Assembly (NCBI GenBank): GCA_913046025.1
Contig: CAJWRP010000198.1
Span: 1 to 5,467, forward strand
DNA: 5,467 bases
Origin: an uncultured Chloroflexota bacterium
Lineage (GTDB): Bacteria > Chloroflexota > Dehalococcoidia > SAR202 > UBA11138
Direction of reading: 5' to 3'
Of this stretch, positions 1 through 5,467 are shown piece after piece (positions within the stretch are counted from its first letter, which is position 1; each line of letters opens with the position of its first letter). A program made the position numbers and the translations under genes. The notes under the pieces were generated by a model. It had not been told where the DNA came from. It was given only the letters and a program-made list of their open reading frames with translations, and made no database searches.

Positions 1-72
1 AGATCAATCTGGTTTTTTGATCTGTAATTGTATCGTTTCCATTATCAACAAAAGATATTGAAATTTGATCAT
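1..72 (-). other. AT-rich foreign-looking edge with a DUF1566/Lcl-like reading frame
   Basis: The first 70 bases contain only 19 G/C, while the next 70 contain 35, so composition changes sharply near position 70. On the minus strand, the frame running 52 to 2 reads FVDNGNDTITDQKTRLI. This resembles the opening repeat of DUF1566 (Lcl C-terminal) domains, typically of the form F-x-D-N-G-D-G-T-V-T-D-x-x-T-G-L-x-W. It differs from the frame of the TPP gene that runs into it. The match is from memory of the family pattern and is only 17 residues long. The stretch may be the edge of a different gene joined by recombination, or of another organism's DNA joined during assembly. Confidence 0.5.
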
Positions 73-381
73 TTCGAACACAAAGTGCACCAAGTTCTCC
101 GGCTGCTTGCCTGCGATAGTGACCAACACTCCAAGGTTCATCAGCAGACCGCCATCGCCATCCAGGATCAGCACCTTCTTGTCGGGCTGCGCCAGTGCCA
201 GCCCAAGGCCCACTGACGACGCCTTTCCCATGGCGCCGAATATGGGCAGGTCCCGCTGCTTGTTCGTAGTTACCACGTCCCAGTAACGATTGGGAGTCAT
301 GGTGCTGACCACCAGTGCATCGCCTCTAACGTCGCTAATGGCTTTGGCTGCGTCGGCCGAACTTATCATTTTGTTTTGCAT
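4..381 (-). CDS. Thiamine-diphosphate enzyme, sulfopyruvate/phosphonopyruvate decarboxylase beta-like, 3' end replaced
   Basis: The first 103 residues resemble the pyrophosphate-binding domain of small two-subunit TPP decarboxylases of the sulfopyruvate/phosphonopyruvate decarboxylase type. Visible marks are an FGAMGKASSVGLGLALA segment (about residues 48-64) and the start of the TPP/Mg motif, LDGDGG, with G75-D76-G77. The motif should end in Asn about 27 residues later, but homology stops after ENLVHFVFE (residue 103, base 73). The last 22 residues are rich in Ile, Leu and Lys, look unrelated, and end at a TGA at 4-6. Family members run to roughly 180-190 residues, so about 80 are missing. 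Two ATGs are possible, at 381 and 369. An AGGAG at 383-387 lies 1 nt from the first and 13 nt from the second; the family start fits the second (MISSADAAKAI) slightly better. No alpha-subunit gene is present here. The substrate cannot be told from the sequence. It lies 113 bp after ubiX and may be read with that operon. Confidence 0.72.
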   Translation of the reverse strand: MQNKMISSADAAKAISDVRGDALVVSTMTPNRYWDVVTTNKQRDLPIFGAMGKASSVGLGLALAQPDKKVLILDGDGGLLMNLGVLVTIAGKQPENLVHFVFEMIKFQYLLLIMETIQLQIKKPD

Positions 382-494
382 GCTCCTGGATTATTTTGTT
401 TACTCGGCAAAGGGCTTCGAACTCCGGTGCCTTAGGAATTGTAGAGGCTGCCATGATAGCGCACAATGAGAAGGCTCTGGTCAGCAGATCGGCC

Positions 495-1097
495 CTATCT
501 AGATGGGCCGCTGTACCGCATTTCTTCAGGTAGCGCGTCGGACAGACCCAGGGCGTTCATTACGCGATTGGCCACGAAATCAGCGATGTCCTGCATCGTC
601 TCAGGCTTGAGGTAGAAAGGAGGCTCAGGCGGCAAGATGCTTACTCCCAGTCTGGCCAGAGAAGCCATGTTATCCAGGTGAATTGCATTGAGCGGGGTCT
701 CGCGGGGAACCAGCACCAGAGGCCGACGCTCCTTCAGGCAAACGTCCGCGGCGCGCCGAATAAGATTGCCGGAGAAGCCATGGGAGACAGCAGCAACCGT
801 TGCCATGCTGCAGGGAACCACAGCCATACCTCGGGTCGGGAAGGTCCCGCTGGCTATCGGTGCGGTCAACTCGCCAGGCTGGTAATAGGCAAAGTCCCCG
901 CTGTCCTGCCATCTCTCCAGCGCTGTGCCAAAGGACTCGTCCATTTCCTCTTGCCATACAATTCGGGCGGCAGCCGAGGCGGTCGCTATTACTGGAATTT
1001 GTGCCTTGAGAAGCAGATCAATGAAAGTGTGCGCTAGCATGGCACCGCTAGCTCCTGTGATTCCCACAACGACTGGCTGACTGGTCTTCGAAGTCAC
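495..1097 (-). CDS. ubiX: UbiX-type flavin prenyltransferase (MqnM-like)
   Basis: This cytosolic enzyme joins dimethylallyl phosphate to FMN, giving the prenylated FMN cofactor that UbiD decarboxylases require. The 200-residue length is normal. The N-terminal flavodoxin-like fold has VVVGITGASGA (residues 9-19), and the middle has VPCSMAT (94-100) and SHGFSGNLIRRAADV (105-119). K122, R132, E133, Y162 and R178 stand exactly seven positions before K129, R139, E140, Y169 and R185 of Pseudomonas aeruginosa UbiX, so the catalytic and phosphate-binding set looks intact. The start is GTG at 1097: it lies 6 nt after a GGAGG, and the nearby ATG at 1099 runs straight into TGA. It follows ubiA by 13 bp and ubiD lies two genes upstream, so cofactor maker and user are co-transcribed. 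In the futalosine pathway the same protein is called MqnM. Confidence 0.95.
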   Translation of the reverse strand: MTSKTSQPVVVGITGASGAMLAHTFIDLLLKAQIPVIATASAAARIVWQEEMDESFGTALERWQDSGDFAYYQPGELTAPIASGTFPTRGMAVVPCSMATVAAVSHGFSGNLIRRAADVCLKERRPLVLVPRETPLNAIHLDNMASLARLGVSILPPEPPFYLKPETMQDIADFVANRVMNALGLSDALPEEMRYSGPSR

Positions 1098-1103
1098 ATC
1101 AAG

Positions 1104-1108
1104 CCTCC
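1104..1108 (-). promoter_or_regulatory. Shine-Dalgarno site of ubiX
   Basis: GGAGG on the minus strand lies 6 nt before the GTG at 1097, inside the 13-bp gap that follows the ubiA stop at 1111-1113. It is the strongest ribosome site in the window and supports the GTG start. Confidence 0.8.
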
Positions 1109-1110
1109 AT

Positions 1111-1989
1111 TCAAATCATTAAGGCCAGGGCGGTCGCGATGAATACAGACATAGAAACGTATGCGTTCACCCTCATGAAGGCAATTCCCATACGGGAAAT
1201 ATCTTCTGGCGCGATCAGGGATTGCCTGTAGATCAGCAGACCTGCAGCGACAGCGACTCCGATGTAGAAGGGCCACGCCAGCGACGCCAGAACTCCCACG
1301 GCGATCAGCACGCAGACCGCTATCACGTCCATAGCCTTGGACCAGCGGAATGCCGCCACTACGCCAAACCGACTAGCCACCGAATGCAGCCCTTCTCTCC
1401 TCTGAAAATCGAAATCCTGACTGTGGTAGAGGATATCAAAACTGCCGGCCCAAATAGCCACCGCGGCCGAAAGCAGCACAGGCGTCCATGAAAGGCTACC
1501 CGTCACGCCAATCCACGCAGCGGAAGGCGATATGGCCAACGCCCATCCCAATAAAAGATTGGATGACCAGGTGAATCGCTTCGTATAGGGATAGAAAACA
1601 AGGTAGGCGGCCGCGACAGGAGCCAGTATCAGCGCCAACATATTCAACTGGTAGGCCGCAAATAGGAATACGGCAAAAGCTAGCAACGTCAACACTATCA
1701 TTTCAGAGGTCTTCAGCAGGCCAGCAGGAAGGTGACGGGATGACTTACTGGGACTCTTGGCGTCGATACGCCTGTCTATAATTCGATTGGCAGCCATTCC
1801 CACGGTGCGCGCTCCGACCATGGCCACTGAAATCCAGATGAACTGACTCCAGGTCGGCACACCCCGCGCAGCCAGTATCATTCCTGTATACGCGAAAGGA
1901 AGTGCGAAAATGCTCTCTTTGTACCGGATAGCATCCAGAAAAAGATTCAGCTTCTTGCCTGCCACCAGGGGCATGCTTGCTACTGTCAT
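1111..1989 (-). CDS. ubiA: UbiA-type polyprenyltransferase, probable menaquinone route (MqnP-like)
   Basis: This integral membrane enzyme transfers a polyprenyl chain to an aromatic acid. In the futalosine pathway the substrate would be 1,4-dihydroxy-6-naphthoate. From the ATG at 1989 it has 292 residues with about eight hydrophobic helices. The first Asp-rich motif is NRIIDRRID (N68, D72, D76), followed by SSRHLPAG. The second is FDILYHSQDFDF (D185, D192, D194), followed by GLHSVASRFG. The GLHS form after motif two is what I recall of the 'UbiA-like, other' group found beside futalosine genes, rather than E. coli UbiA. The open frame reaches back to a GTG at 2007, but I prefer 1989: it gives an ATGA overlap with the ubiD stop and places GGGGAGAG 8 nt upstream, whereas the GTG start would bury that site in the gene. 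The product presumably hands its prenylated acid to UbiD. Confidence 0.93.
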   Translation of the reverse strand: MTVASMPLVAGKKLNLFLDAIRYKESIFALPFAYTGMILAARGVPTWSQFIWISVAMVGARTVGMAANRIIDRRIDAKSPSKSSRHLPAGLLKTSEMIVLTLLAFAVFLFAAYQLNMLALILAPVAAAYLVFYPYTKRFTWSSNLLLGWALAISPSAAWIGVTGSLSWTPVLLSAAVAIWAGSFDILYHSQDFDFQRREGLHSVASRFGVVAAFRWSKAMDVIAVCVLIAVGVLASLAWPFYIGVAVAAGLLIYRQSLIAPEDISRMGIAFMRVNAYVSMSVFIATALALMI

Positions 1990-3440
1990 AGGCCGTACTC
2001 TCCCCACCTGCTGTCCACCAGCCGCTTGATCTCATCCGACATGACGATATCCGGCGGCCACTCGCGCTGAAAGCCATCCATTGGCCCTTTGGCGGTCGCG
2101 TCTATGCCCATCTTACTGCCGTAATGCGGCTTCGCCGAGGACTGCTCCAGGTCATCCAGCGGACCCTCGGTGAAGATGATGTCCCTGCCAGGGTCGAGGT
2201 TGGTGGCGACTCGCCAGGCGACCTCGGAGACGTTCTGCACGTCCACAAAGTGGTCCACAACGACGATGGTTTTGGCCAGCATCATCAGGCCGATTCCCCA
2301 TAGCGCGTGCATCACCTTTGCGGCCTGACCAGGGTACTCTTTCTTGATTGAGACTATGACTAGGTTGTGGAAAATACCCTCGGCGGGCATGTTGATGTCC
2401 ACGACCTCGGGCAGCGTCATTTGCAGGGCAGGGAGCATGATGCGCTCGCTGGCCTTGCCCATGAAGTAGTCCTCTTTAGGAGGCCTGCCAACAAATGTCG
2501 TCGGGTAAATAGCGCCCTTGCGGTGGGTGATGGCTGTGAGATGAAAGACCGGGTAGTCGTCCGCCAATGAGTAGTATCCGGTGTGGTCTCCAAACGGCCC
2601 CTCAGGCCTTAGTTCGCCAGGAACCGCGTATCCTTCCAGCACAAACTCGGACTGCGACGGCACCTCAAGGTCAACGGTCTTGCAGCGCACCATATCCACG
2701 GCCTCACCGCGTATCACACCCGACACGCCGATCTCGTCCATGTCCGGAGGCAAAGGCATGCTGCCAGACCACATGGTGGTGGGATCGCCGCCAATTGCCA
2801 CCGCAATCTCCAGTCGCTCCAATCCCTTTTCTTCGCTGGAGCGGTAGTGGTGTGCTCCGACCTTGTGGCTCTGCCAGTGCATGCCCATGGTCTTGCCATC
2901 GTAGATCTGCATTCTGTAGATGCCGACGTTGCGCCGCCCAGAATCAGGATCCTTTGATATTACCAGTGGTAGGGTGATGTAACGGCCTCCATCTTCTGGC
3001 CAGCACTTTAAAGCAGGAAGTAGATTCACGTTGGCGTCATCGCCAGTTAGAACAACATCCTGGCACGGCCCACTGCGAACGATCTTGGGCTGCGAACGGG
3101 CAAGACCGGCCAGTGTTCCCAGCGTGCTCAGCTTGGCCATTATGCCCGAGGGCGGCGTCTGCACCATGCCCAGCAAATGTCTGACTCGTTCGGTAAGCTC
3201 ATTGATGTGGTCTACACCCAGCGCCCAAGCCATTCGCTGATGAGTACCGTACAGATTGATTACGACCGGAAAGCTGTGGCCGTCCACGTTCTCGAACAGC
3301 AGGGCCGGACCGCCTGATGCGATCACACGATCGGCGATCTCAGTAATCTCCAGATCGCGGCTAACGGGAGCAGTAATGCGGTGTAGTTCGCCCTTGGACT
3401 CGAGAAAGGACAGAAACTCTCGCAGGTCTTTGAATTTCAT
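1986..3440 (-). CDS. ubiD: UbiD-family prenyl-FMN-dependent decarboxylase, probable menaquinone route (MqnL-like)
   Basis: This cytosolic enzyme removes the carboxylate from a prenylated aromatic acid, using the prenylated FMN made by UbiX. The 484-residue length is typical. The cofactor and metal motif NVGIYRMQ spans 171-178 (N171 metal ligand, R176). GMHWQSHKVGAHHY follows at 186-199. The acid motif ELRPEGPFGDHTGYYS lies at 276-291. R176, E280 and D285 each sit three residues after R173, E277 and E282 of Aspergillus niger Fdc1, so the catalytic R-E-D/E triad is intact. The GMHWQ-x-HK-x-GA-x-HY segment and the neighbouring ubiA and ubiX match what I recall of the Streptomyces SCO4490-4492 futalosine set. 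I therefore favour decarboxylation of prenylated dihydroxynaphthoate (MqnL) over 4-hydroxybenzoate. The ATG is 3 bp after the previous stop with only a weak AGG before it, so translation is probably coupled; the stop overlaps the ubiA ATG as ATGA. Confidence 0.94.
   Translation of the reverse strand: MKFKDLREFLSFLESKGELHRITAPVSRDLEITEIADRVIASGGPALLFENVDGHSFPVVINLYGTHQRMAWALGVDHINELTERVRHLLGMVQTPPSGIMAKLSTLGTLAGLARSQPKIVRSGPCQDVVLTGDDANVNLLPALKCWPEDGGRYITLPLVISKDPDSGRRNVGIYRMQIYDGKTMGMHWQSHKVGAHHYRSSEEKGLERLEIAVAIGGDPTTMWSGSMPLPPDMDEIGVSGVIRGEAVDMVRCKTVDLEVPSQSEFVLEGYAVPGELRPEGPFGDHTGYYSLADDYPVFHLTAITHRKGAIYPTTFVGRPPKEDYFMGKASERIMLPALQMTLPEVVDINMPAEGIFHNLVIVSIKKEYPGQAAKVMHALWGIGLMMLAKTIVVVDHFVDVQNVSEVAWRVATNLDPGRDIIFTEGPLDDLEQSSAKPHYGSKMGIDATAKGPMDGFQREWPPDIVMSDEIKRLVDSRWGEYGL
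1998..2005 (-). promoter_or_regulatory. Shine-Dalgarno site deciding the ubiA start
   Basis: GGGGAGAG on the minus strand ends 8 nt before the ATG at 1989 and lies within the last codons of ubiD. It overlaps the upstream in-frame GTG at 2007 closely enough that it could not serve that start. This supports ATG 1989 and translational coupling to ubiD. Confidence 0.6.
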
Positions 3441-3443
3441 GGC

Positions 3444-4592
3444 CTAGTCCAATGGCTTTTCAGAGAGTCTAAGGTCCGTCGAGGAGATGTCGCTCCTGAA
3501 CGCCGTCTCTGGTAACTCTTCGAACATCTCCCGGAAATCTGAGGGCACGTCAACTTCGGACAGTGTGTGGAAGACCTCACCATCGGTACGCCCAGCTACC
3601 AAGAAGCTACAACCTAGGGATCGCATCTCTTCAAAGGCCATCAGCATATTTGATTCCCGGTCGTCGTAATACCTAGGATTCACGATGCGGACGGCAGTAT
3701 CCCATCCGATAACGAAGTTGCAGTCTGGCACAAGCCGCGCTTTCTTGAAGAACACGGGAACTCCAGTCAGAATTATCGAACCTTTGCCGGTAAACTGGGC
3801 CACCCTGGCGCGAACGTCTGACTCTTCAAGGTGAGGCTTATCTACGTTGGCGACAGACAGTTCATATGTTACCGAAGCACCAAGCATTTCCGACGCGGCC
3901 AGAGCTAACTCTTCATGGCCTCTGTGAAGCGGATTGAACGAGCCAGGCATCACGCCCCCATGAGTTCGTGCGTCTGCACTCATAGTGCCATCGGGATAGA
4001 CCGTAGCGCTCTCCACGTGGCCAGCCATCAACGCGTCAATCGGGTCTTTGTACAAAGTCTGCTCTACCTCGATCTGCTCGGCATGGTCCAGCGGGATTGG
4101 CACTACCACGTCGATGCCTCCAGCGTCTGCCAGCGCTCTGAGCACTATTCGACTGGCAATTTCGTCCTCGCCGTCACGATCCCTCAGGCCTTTGTTTAAA
4201 GTGATACTGTAGGTACGAACGCCGTCGGCTCCCCAGGCCGCGATGTGGCAGCGATGTTCGCCTCGCTTGGGCCTGTCGGTGGCTATGGTGGCCGTGCAGC
4301 CTATGCCGACCACCGCCCAGTCGTCGTCTCGCAGGACCACCGACCGCTGGTAAGCAGCCTTGGCCATGTCTCTTGCAGCCTCAGAGGATACAAACTGGTC
4401 AGGTTCATGACCAACTAGGTCAACAAATGCTGAAGAAGCGTATGGCACGGTGATCTCCAGCACTGTACGGGAGGCACCGGCGACGCCCAAAAGCCATCCA
4501 ATGGCCTGCGTCCCTGCGCCCGCAGCCGCGATGACGGTCTGCGCACGATCGTCGTGTATTTTTTGGATAATCGCTCTTATATCGTCATTCAT
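3444..4592 (-). CDS. Fusion of a CinA-C-like domain and an HxGH nucleotidylyltransferase domain, role unknown
   Basis: Residues 1 to about 160 resemble the CinA/PncC C-terminal (nicotinamide-nucleotide amidase) fold: AGTQAIGWLLGVAGASRTVLEITVPYASSA (split about 25-55), then VSSEAARDMAKAAY and AVVGIGCTATIATDRPKRGEHR (93-114). The E-S-C-T-G-G stretch holding the amidase serine reads AAAGAGT here (22-28), so classical NMN deamidase activity is doubtful. Residues about 212-378 form a cytidylyl/adenylyltransferase Rossmann domain. It has GSFNPLHRGH (217-226, nucleotide-binding HxGH at 223-226) and ISSTDLR (369-375), the closing motif of NaMN and phosphopantetheine adenylyltransferases. I recall a similar two-domain family in plants and some bacteria, without a proven reaction. 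The gene stands first after the promoter, 3 bp ahead of ubiD. The ATG at 4592 is the first available because an in-frame TAA lies at 4596-4598; no good Shine-Dalgarno is seen. Possible jobs include nucleotide activation or salvage; substrate unknown. Confidence 0.82.
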   Translation of the reverse strand: MNDDIRAIIQKIHDDRAQTVIAAAGAGTQAIGWLLGVAGASRTVLEITVPYASSAFVDLVGHEPDQFVSSEAARDMAKAAYQRSVVLRDDDWAVVGIGCTATIATDRPKRGEHRCHIAAWGADGVRTYSITLNKGLRDRDGEDEIASRIVLRALADAGGIDVVVPIPLDHAEQIEVEQTLYKDPIDALMAGHVESATVYPDGTMSADARTHGGVMPGSFNPLHRGHEELALAASEMLGASVTYELSVANVDKPHLEESDVRARVAQFTGKGSIILTGVPVFFKKARLVPDCNFVIGWDTAVRIVNPRYYDDRESNMLMAFEEMRSLGCSFLVAGRTDGEVFHTLSEVDVPSDFREMFEELPETAFRSDISSTDLRLSEKPLD

Positions 4593-4603
4593 GGATTAGC
4601 ACA

Positions 4604-4712
4604 GTATCCCTCAATCGGGCGGGCTTCACCACCTAATATAATGGCCCGGCATACTGGTCGCAACAGATGTCGGCCTAGGGATCTGCCTCCCCAGAGACAA
4701 ATGGGTATCCCT
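4604..4712. repeat. Pair of 8-bp direct repeats flanking the promoter
   Basis: GTATCCCT occurs at 4604-4611, inside the predicted leader, and again at 4705-4712, upstream of the -35 box. The copies are 101 bp apart. An inverted AGGGAT lies between them at 4677-4682 and could pair with the upstream copy. They could be binding half-sites, but short repeats like this also arise by chance. Confidence 0.25.
4635..4663 (-). promoter_or_regulatory. Putative sigma70-type promoter of the operon
   Basis: On the minus strand, TTGCGA at 4663-4658 (4 of 6 matches to TTGACA) is followed after exactly 17 bp by TATATT at 4640-4635 (5 of 6 matches to TATAAT). A transcript would start near 4628, leaving a leader of about 36 nt before the ATG at 4592. 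It is the only well-spaced pair I found upstream of the fusion gene. Because the four following genes are nearly contiguous, it would plausibly drive all of them. Confidence 0.5.
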
Positions 4713-4726
4713 GTAGTGGGCACTAC
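4713..4726. repeat. Operator-like dyad GTAGTG-GG-CACTAC
   Basis: A perfect inverted repeat with 6-bp arms and a 2-bp centre lies about 50 bp upstream of the -35 box. The size suits a dimeric regulator site, but no regulator gene is visible and there is no second copy in the window. Confidence 0.3.
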
Positions 4727-4736
4727 CTCGTAAATG

Positions 4737-4765
4737 CTGTCCTCCAACCTCATGTTTGGAGACAG
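4737..4765. repeat. Inverted repeat (10-bp stem with one bulge, 8-nt loop)
   Basis: CTGTC(C)TCCAA at 4737-4747 pairs with TTGGAGACAG at 4756-4765, leaving one unpaired C. The loop is 4748-4755. No T-run follows on either strand, so a standard intrinsic terminator is not supported. It lies between the epimerase relic and the operon promoter, where it may insulate the operon or be an RNA structure of unknown use. Confidence 0.4.
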
Positions 4766-4817
4766 CCCAAGCCTAATTTGGCCCCGGAGTAATCCCAGCA
4801 GGGCTTTAGCACTTTAA

Positions 4818-5163
4818 TCCTTCGACATGGACGCGTTCAACCTCCTGGGCTGCACATTACCTGGGAACATTTATAGAGCCCAAAACGTTCACTGTGGCGT
4901 CGTAAACAAGGTCCTCTATGGACAGCCTGACGCTGGTATGCGCGCCCAGATGGCTGACAAACTGTGGCTTAACGCTTGCGAACACCGTGCTGGTGGCGCC
5001 GAAATCGGTCAGGTCTACTCGGTGAAATTCCGGTCGCTGATTCAGGTTCGACTCTAAGCCTGTATACAGGTCATCGATCACTGCAACTTGATGACATTCT
5101 GCGATTAGTGCATCGACGATATGAAGGCCTATGAAGCCAGCCCCCGTCAACTAGCACCTTAAC
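4818..5163 (-). pseudogene. Decayed NAD-dependent sugar epimerase/dehydratase (extended SDR)
   Basis: The frame 5147-4860 reads like the N-terminal third of a UDP-glucose-4-epimerase-type protein: TGAGFIG (NAD-binding glycine motif), VIDDLYTG, EFHRVDLTD, then HLGAHTSVRLSIEDLVYDATVNVLGS. Three lesions are visible. First, KVLV is encoded at 5160-5149, but one extra base at 5148 shifts it out of frame with TGAGFIG, and a TAG blocks the downstream frame. Second, the glycine motif is one residue short of the usual TGGAGFIG. Third, a TAA at 4859-4857 interrupts the frame, while homology appears to go on (CAAQEVERVHVEG, like the family's EAAR-x-AGV-x-RVVYASS) to about 4818. The only start would be a TTG at 5150 with no ribosome site. 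Normal length is about 310 residues. The gene is almost certainly dead, unless sequencing errors caused the shifts. It has no visible functional tie to the quinone genes. Confidence 0.8.
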
Positions 5164-5258
5164 ATCATCGCTCCAAGGGTCGGTTCATACCGCGTCGAAT
5201 TTGCCAAATGATTAGATTCTGACAAGGCACGGCAGGCAAAAACCGTAGCGTTGCATGT

Positions 5259-5467
5259 TCAAAGCAGGTTGGTCATCTTATTGCGCAGCACTATACGTAT
5301 CAGGGACATCAGCAGGGCGCTCAGGAGCACGAACAGTACCAGGTTCCAGCTGAACCCCTCTAAGATCAATCCCAGCGCCGTACCAGCCGCGGGTGGATGC
5401 TCAGTGTTGGTTACGACCATAAGCAGGATGCTAATTCCCAAGGACAATGCAGCCATGACATCAAACA
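5259..5467 (-). CDS. HPP-family integral membrane protein, C-terminal part (5' end beyond window)
   Basis: The frame stays open to the right edge (FDVMAALSLGIS...), so the gene begins outside the window even though an ATG occurs at 5456. It ends at a TGA at 5259-5261. The visible 68 residues or so hold two hydrophobic segments separated by NTEHPPAAGTALG. The His-Pro-Pro in this position, followed by AAGTAL, is the signature of the HPP family of four-helix membrane proteins. Some relatives, in cyanobacteria and plants, have been linked to nitrite transport; the role here is unknown. The protein ends in a short basic tail (RIVLRNKMTNLL). The 95 bp after the stop show no clear terminator before the epimerase relic. 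Confidence 0.75.
   Translation of the reverse strand, partial: FDVMAALSLGISILLMVVTNTEHPPAAGTALGLILEGFSWNLVLFVLLSALLMSLIRIVLRNKMTNLL

Noticed and set aside
335..454. Small minus-strand frame of 39 residues (ATG 454, TAG 335-337) spanning the ubiX-TPP gap
   Set aside because: It has no ribosome site, overlaps the start of the TPP gene in another frame, and resembles no family I recognise. It is probably a chance open frame.
491..509. Palindrome at the ubiX stop (GGCCC ... GGGCC with ATCTAGAT inside), considered as a terminator
   Set aside because: The stem is only 5 bp when allowance is made for the loop, and no T-run follows on the minus strand. The next gene may also be co-transcribed.
678..1037. 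Long plus-strand open frame opposite ubiX, and similar ones opposite ubiD and the fusion gene
   Set aside because: They are antisense shadows of well-supported genes in GC-rich DNA, with no domain resemblance and low-complexity Arg/Ser/Pro composition.
1990..2007. Longer ubiA start at GTG 2007
   Set aside because: It would bury the GGGGAGAG site in the coding region and give a 22-bp overlap. ATG 1989 gives an ATGA junction with a correctly placed ribosome site.
4660..4830. Possible structured RNA (SRP RNA, 6S RNA, tRNA or riboswitch) in the intergenic region
   Set aside because: I searched by eye for the SRP GGAAGGAAGCAGCC-type core, tRNA arms, and TPP and cobalamin motifs, and found none. 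Only local hairpins remain.
4827..5057. Plus-strand 76-residue open frame opposite the epimerase relic
   Set aside because: The minus strand carries clear epimerase homology across the same bases. The plus-strand product resembles nothing.
5164..5258. Terminator after the HPP gene
   Set aside because: A short T-run occurs near 5237-5241 on the minus strand, but no stem precedes it.

Overview
The window is about 55% GC by eye. It holds one tightly packed minus-strand gene cluster, so the text reads right to left in transcription order. All recognisable genes lie on the minus strand. No rRNA, tRNA, CRISPR array or transposase is visible. The mix of genes suggests a Chloroflexota-like bacterium (SAR202/Dehalococcoidia type), perhaps from a metagenome: a futalosine-type ubiD-ubiA-ubiX set, a fused CinA-like/nucleotidylyltransferase protein, an HPP membrane protein and a sulfopyruvate-decarboxylase-like TPP protein. 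This placement is inferred from remembered family distributions and is tentative.

Right end (5467 to about 4818): the C-terminal part of an HPP-family membrane protein enters from the window edge. It is followed by a decayed relic of an NAD-dependent sugar epimerase, with a frameshift at its N-terminus and an in-frame stop at about one third of the normal length. The intergenic stretch 4593-4817 carries a good sigma70-like promoter (boxes at 4658-4663 and 4635-4640, 17-bp spacer) and several small dyads and repeats.

Centre (4592 to 495): the promoter points into four genes in a row. The first is a 382-aa fusion of a CinA-C-like domain to an HxGH nucleotidylyltransferase domain. Then come ubiD (3-bp gap), ubiA (4-bp ATGA overlap) and ubiX (13-bp gap, strong GGAGG site, GTG start). 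UbiX makes the prenylated flavin that UbiD needs, and UbiA attaches the polyprenyl tail before UbiD removes the carboxylate. The protein motifs fit the menaquinone (futalosine-route) versions better than the ubiquinone ones, so the operon probably carries the late steps of menaquinone synthesis. The fused first gene has no known role there and is the most interesting gene in the window.

Left end (494 to 1): after a 113-bp gap comes the start of a single-domain thiamine-diphosphate enzyme. Its homology stops abruptly near position 73, just where the closing Asn of the TPP motif is due. The outermost 70 bases or so are very AT-rich (19 G/C of 70) and, in another minus-strand frame, read like the opening signature of a DUF1566/Lcl domain. 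This looks like a real recombination junction or, more simply, a chimeric contig end.
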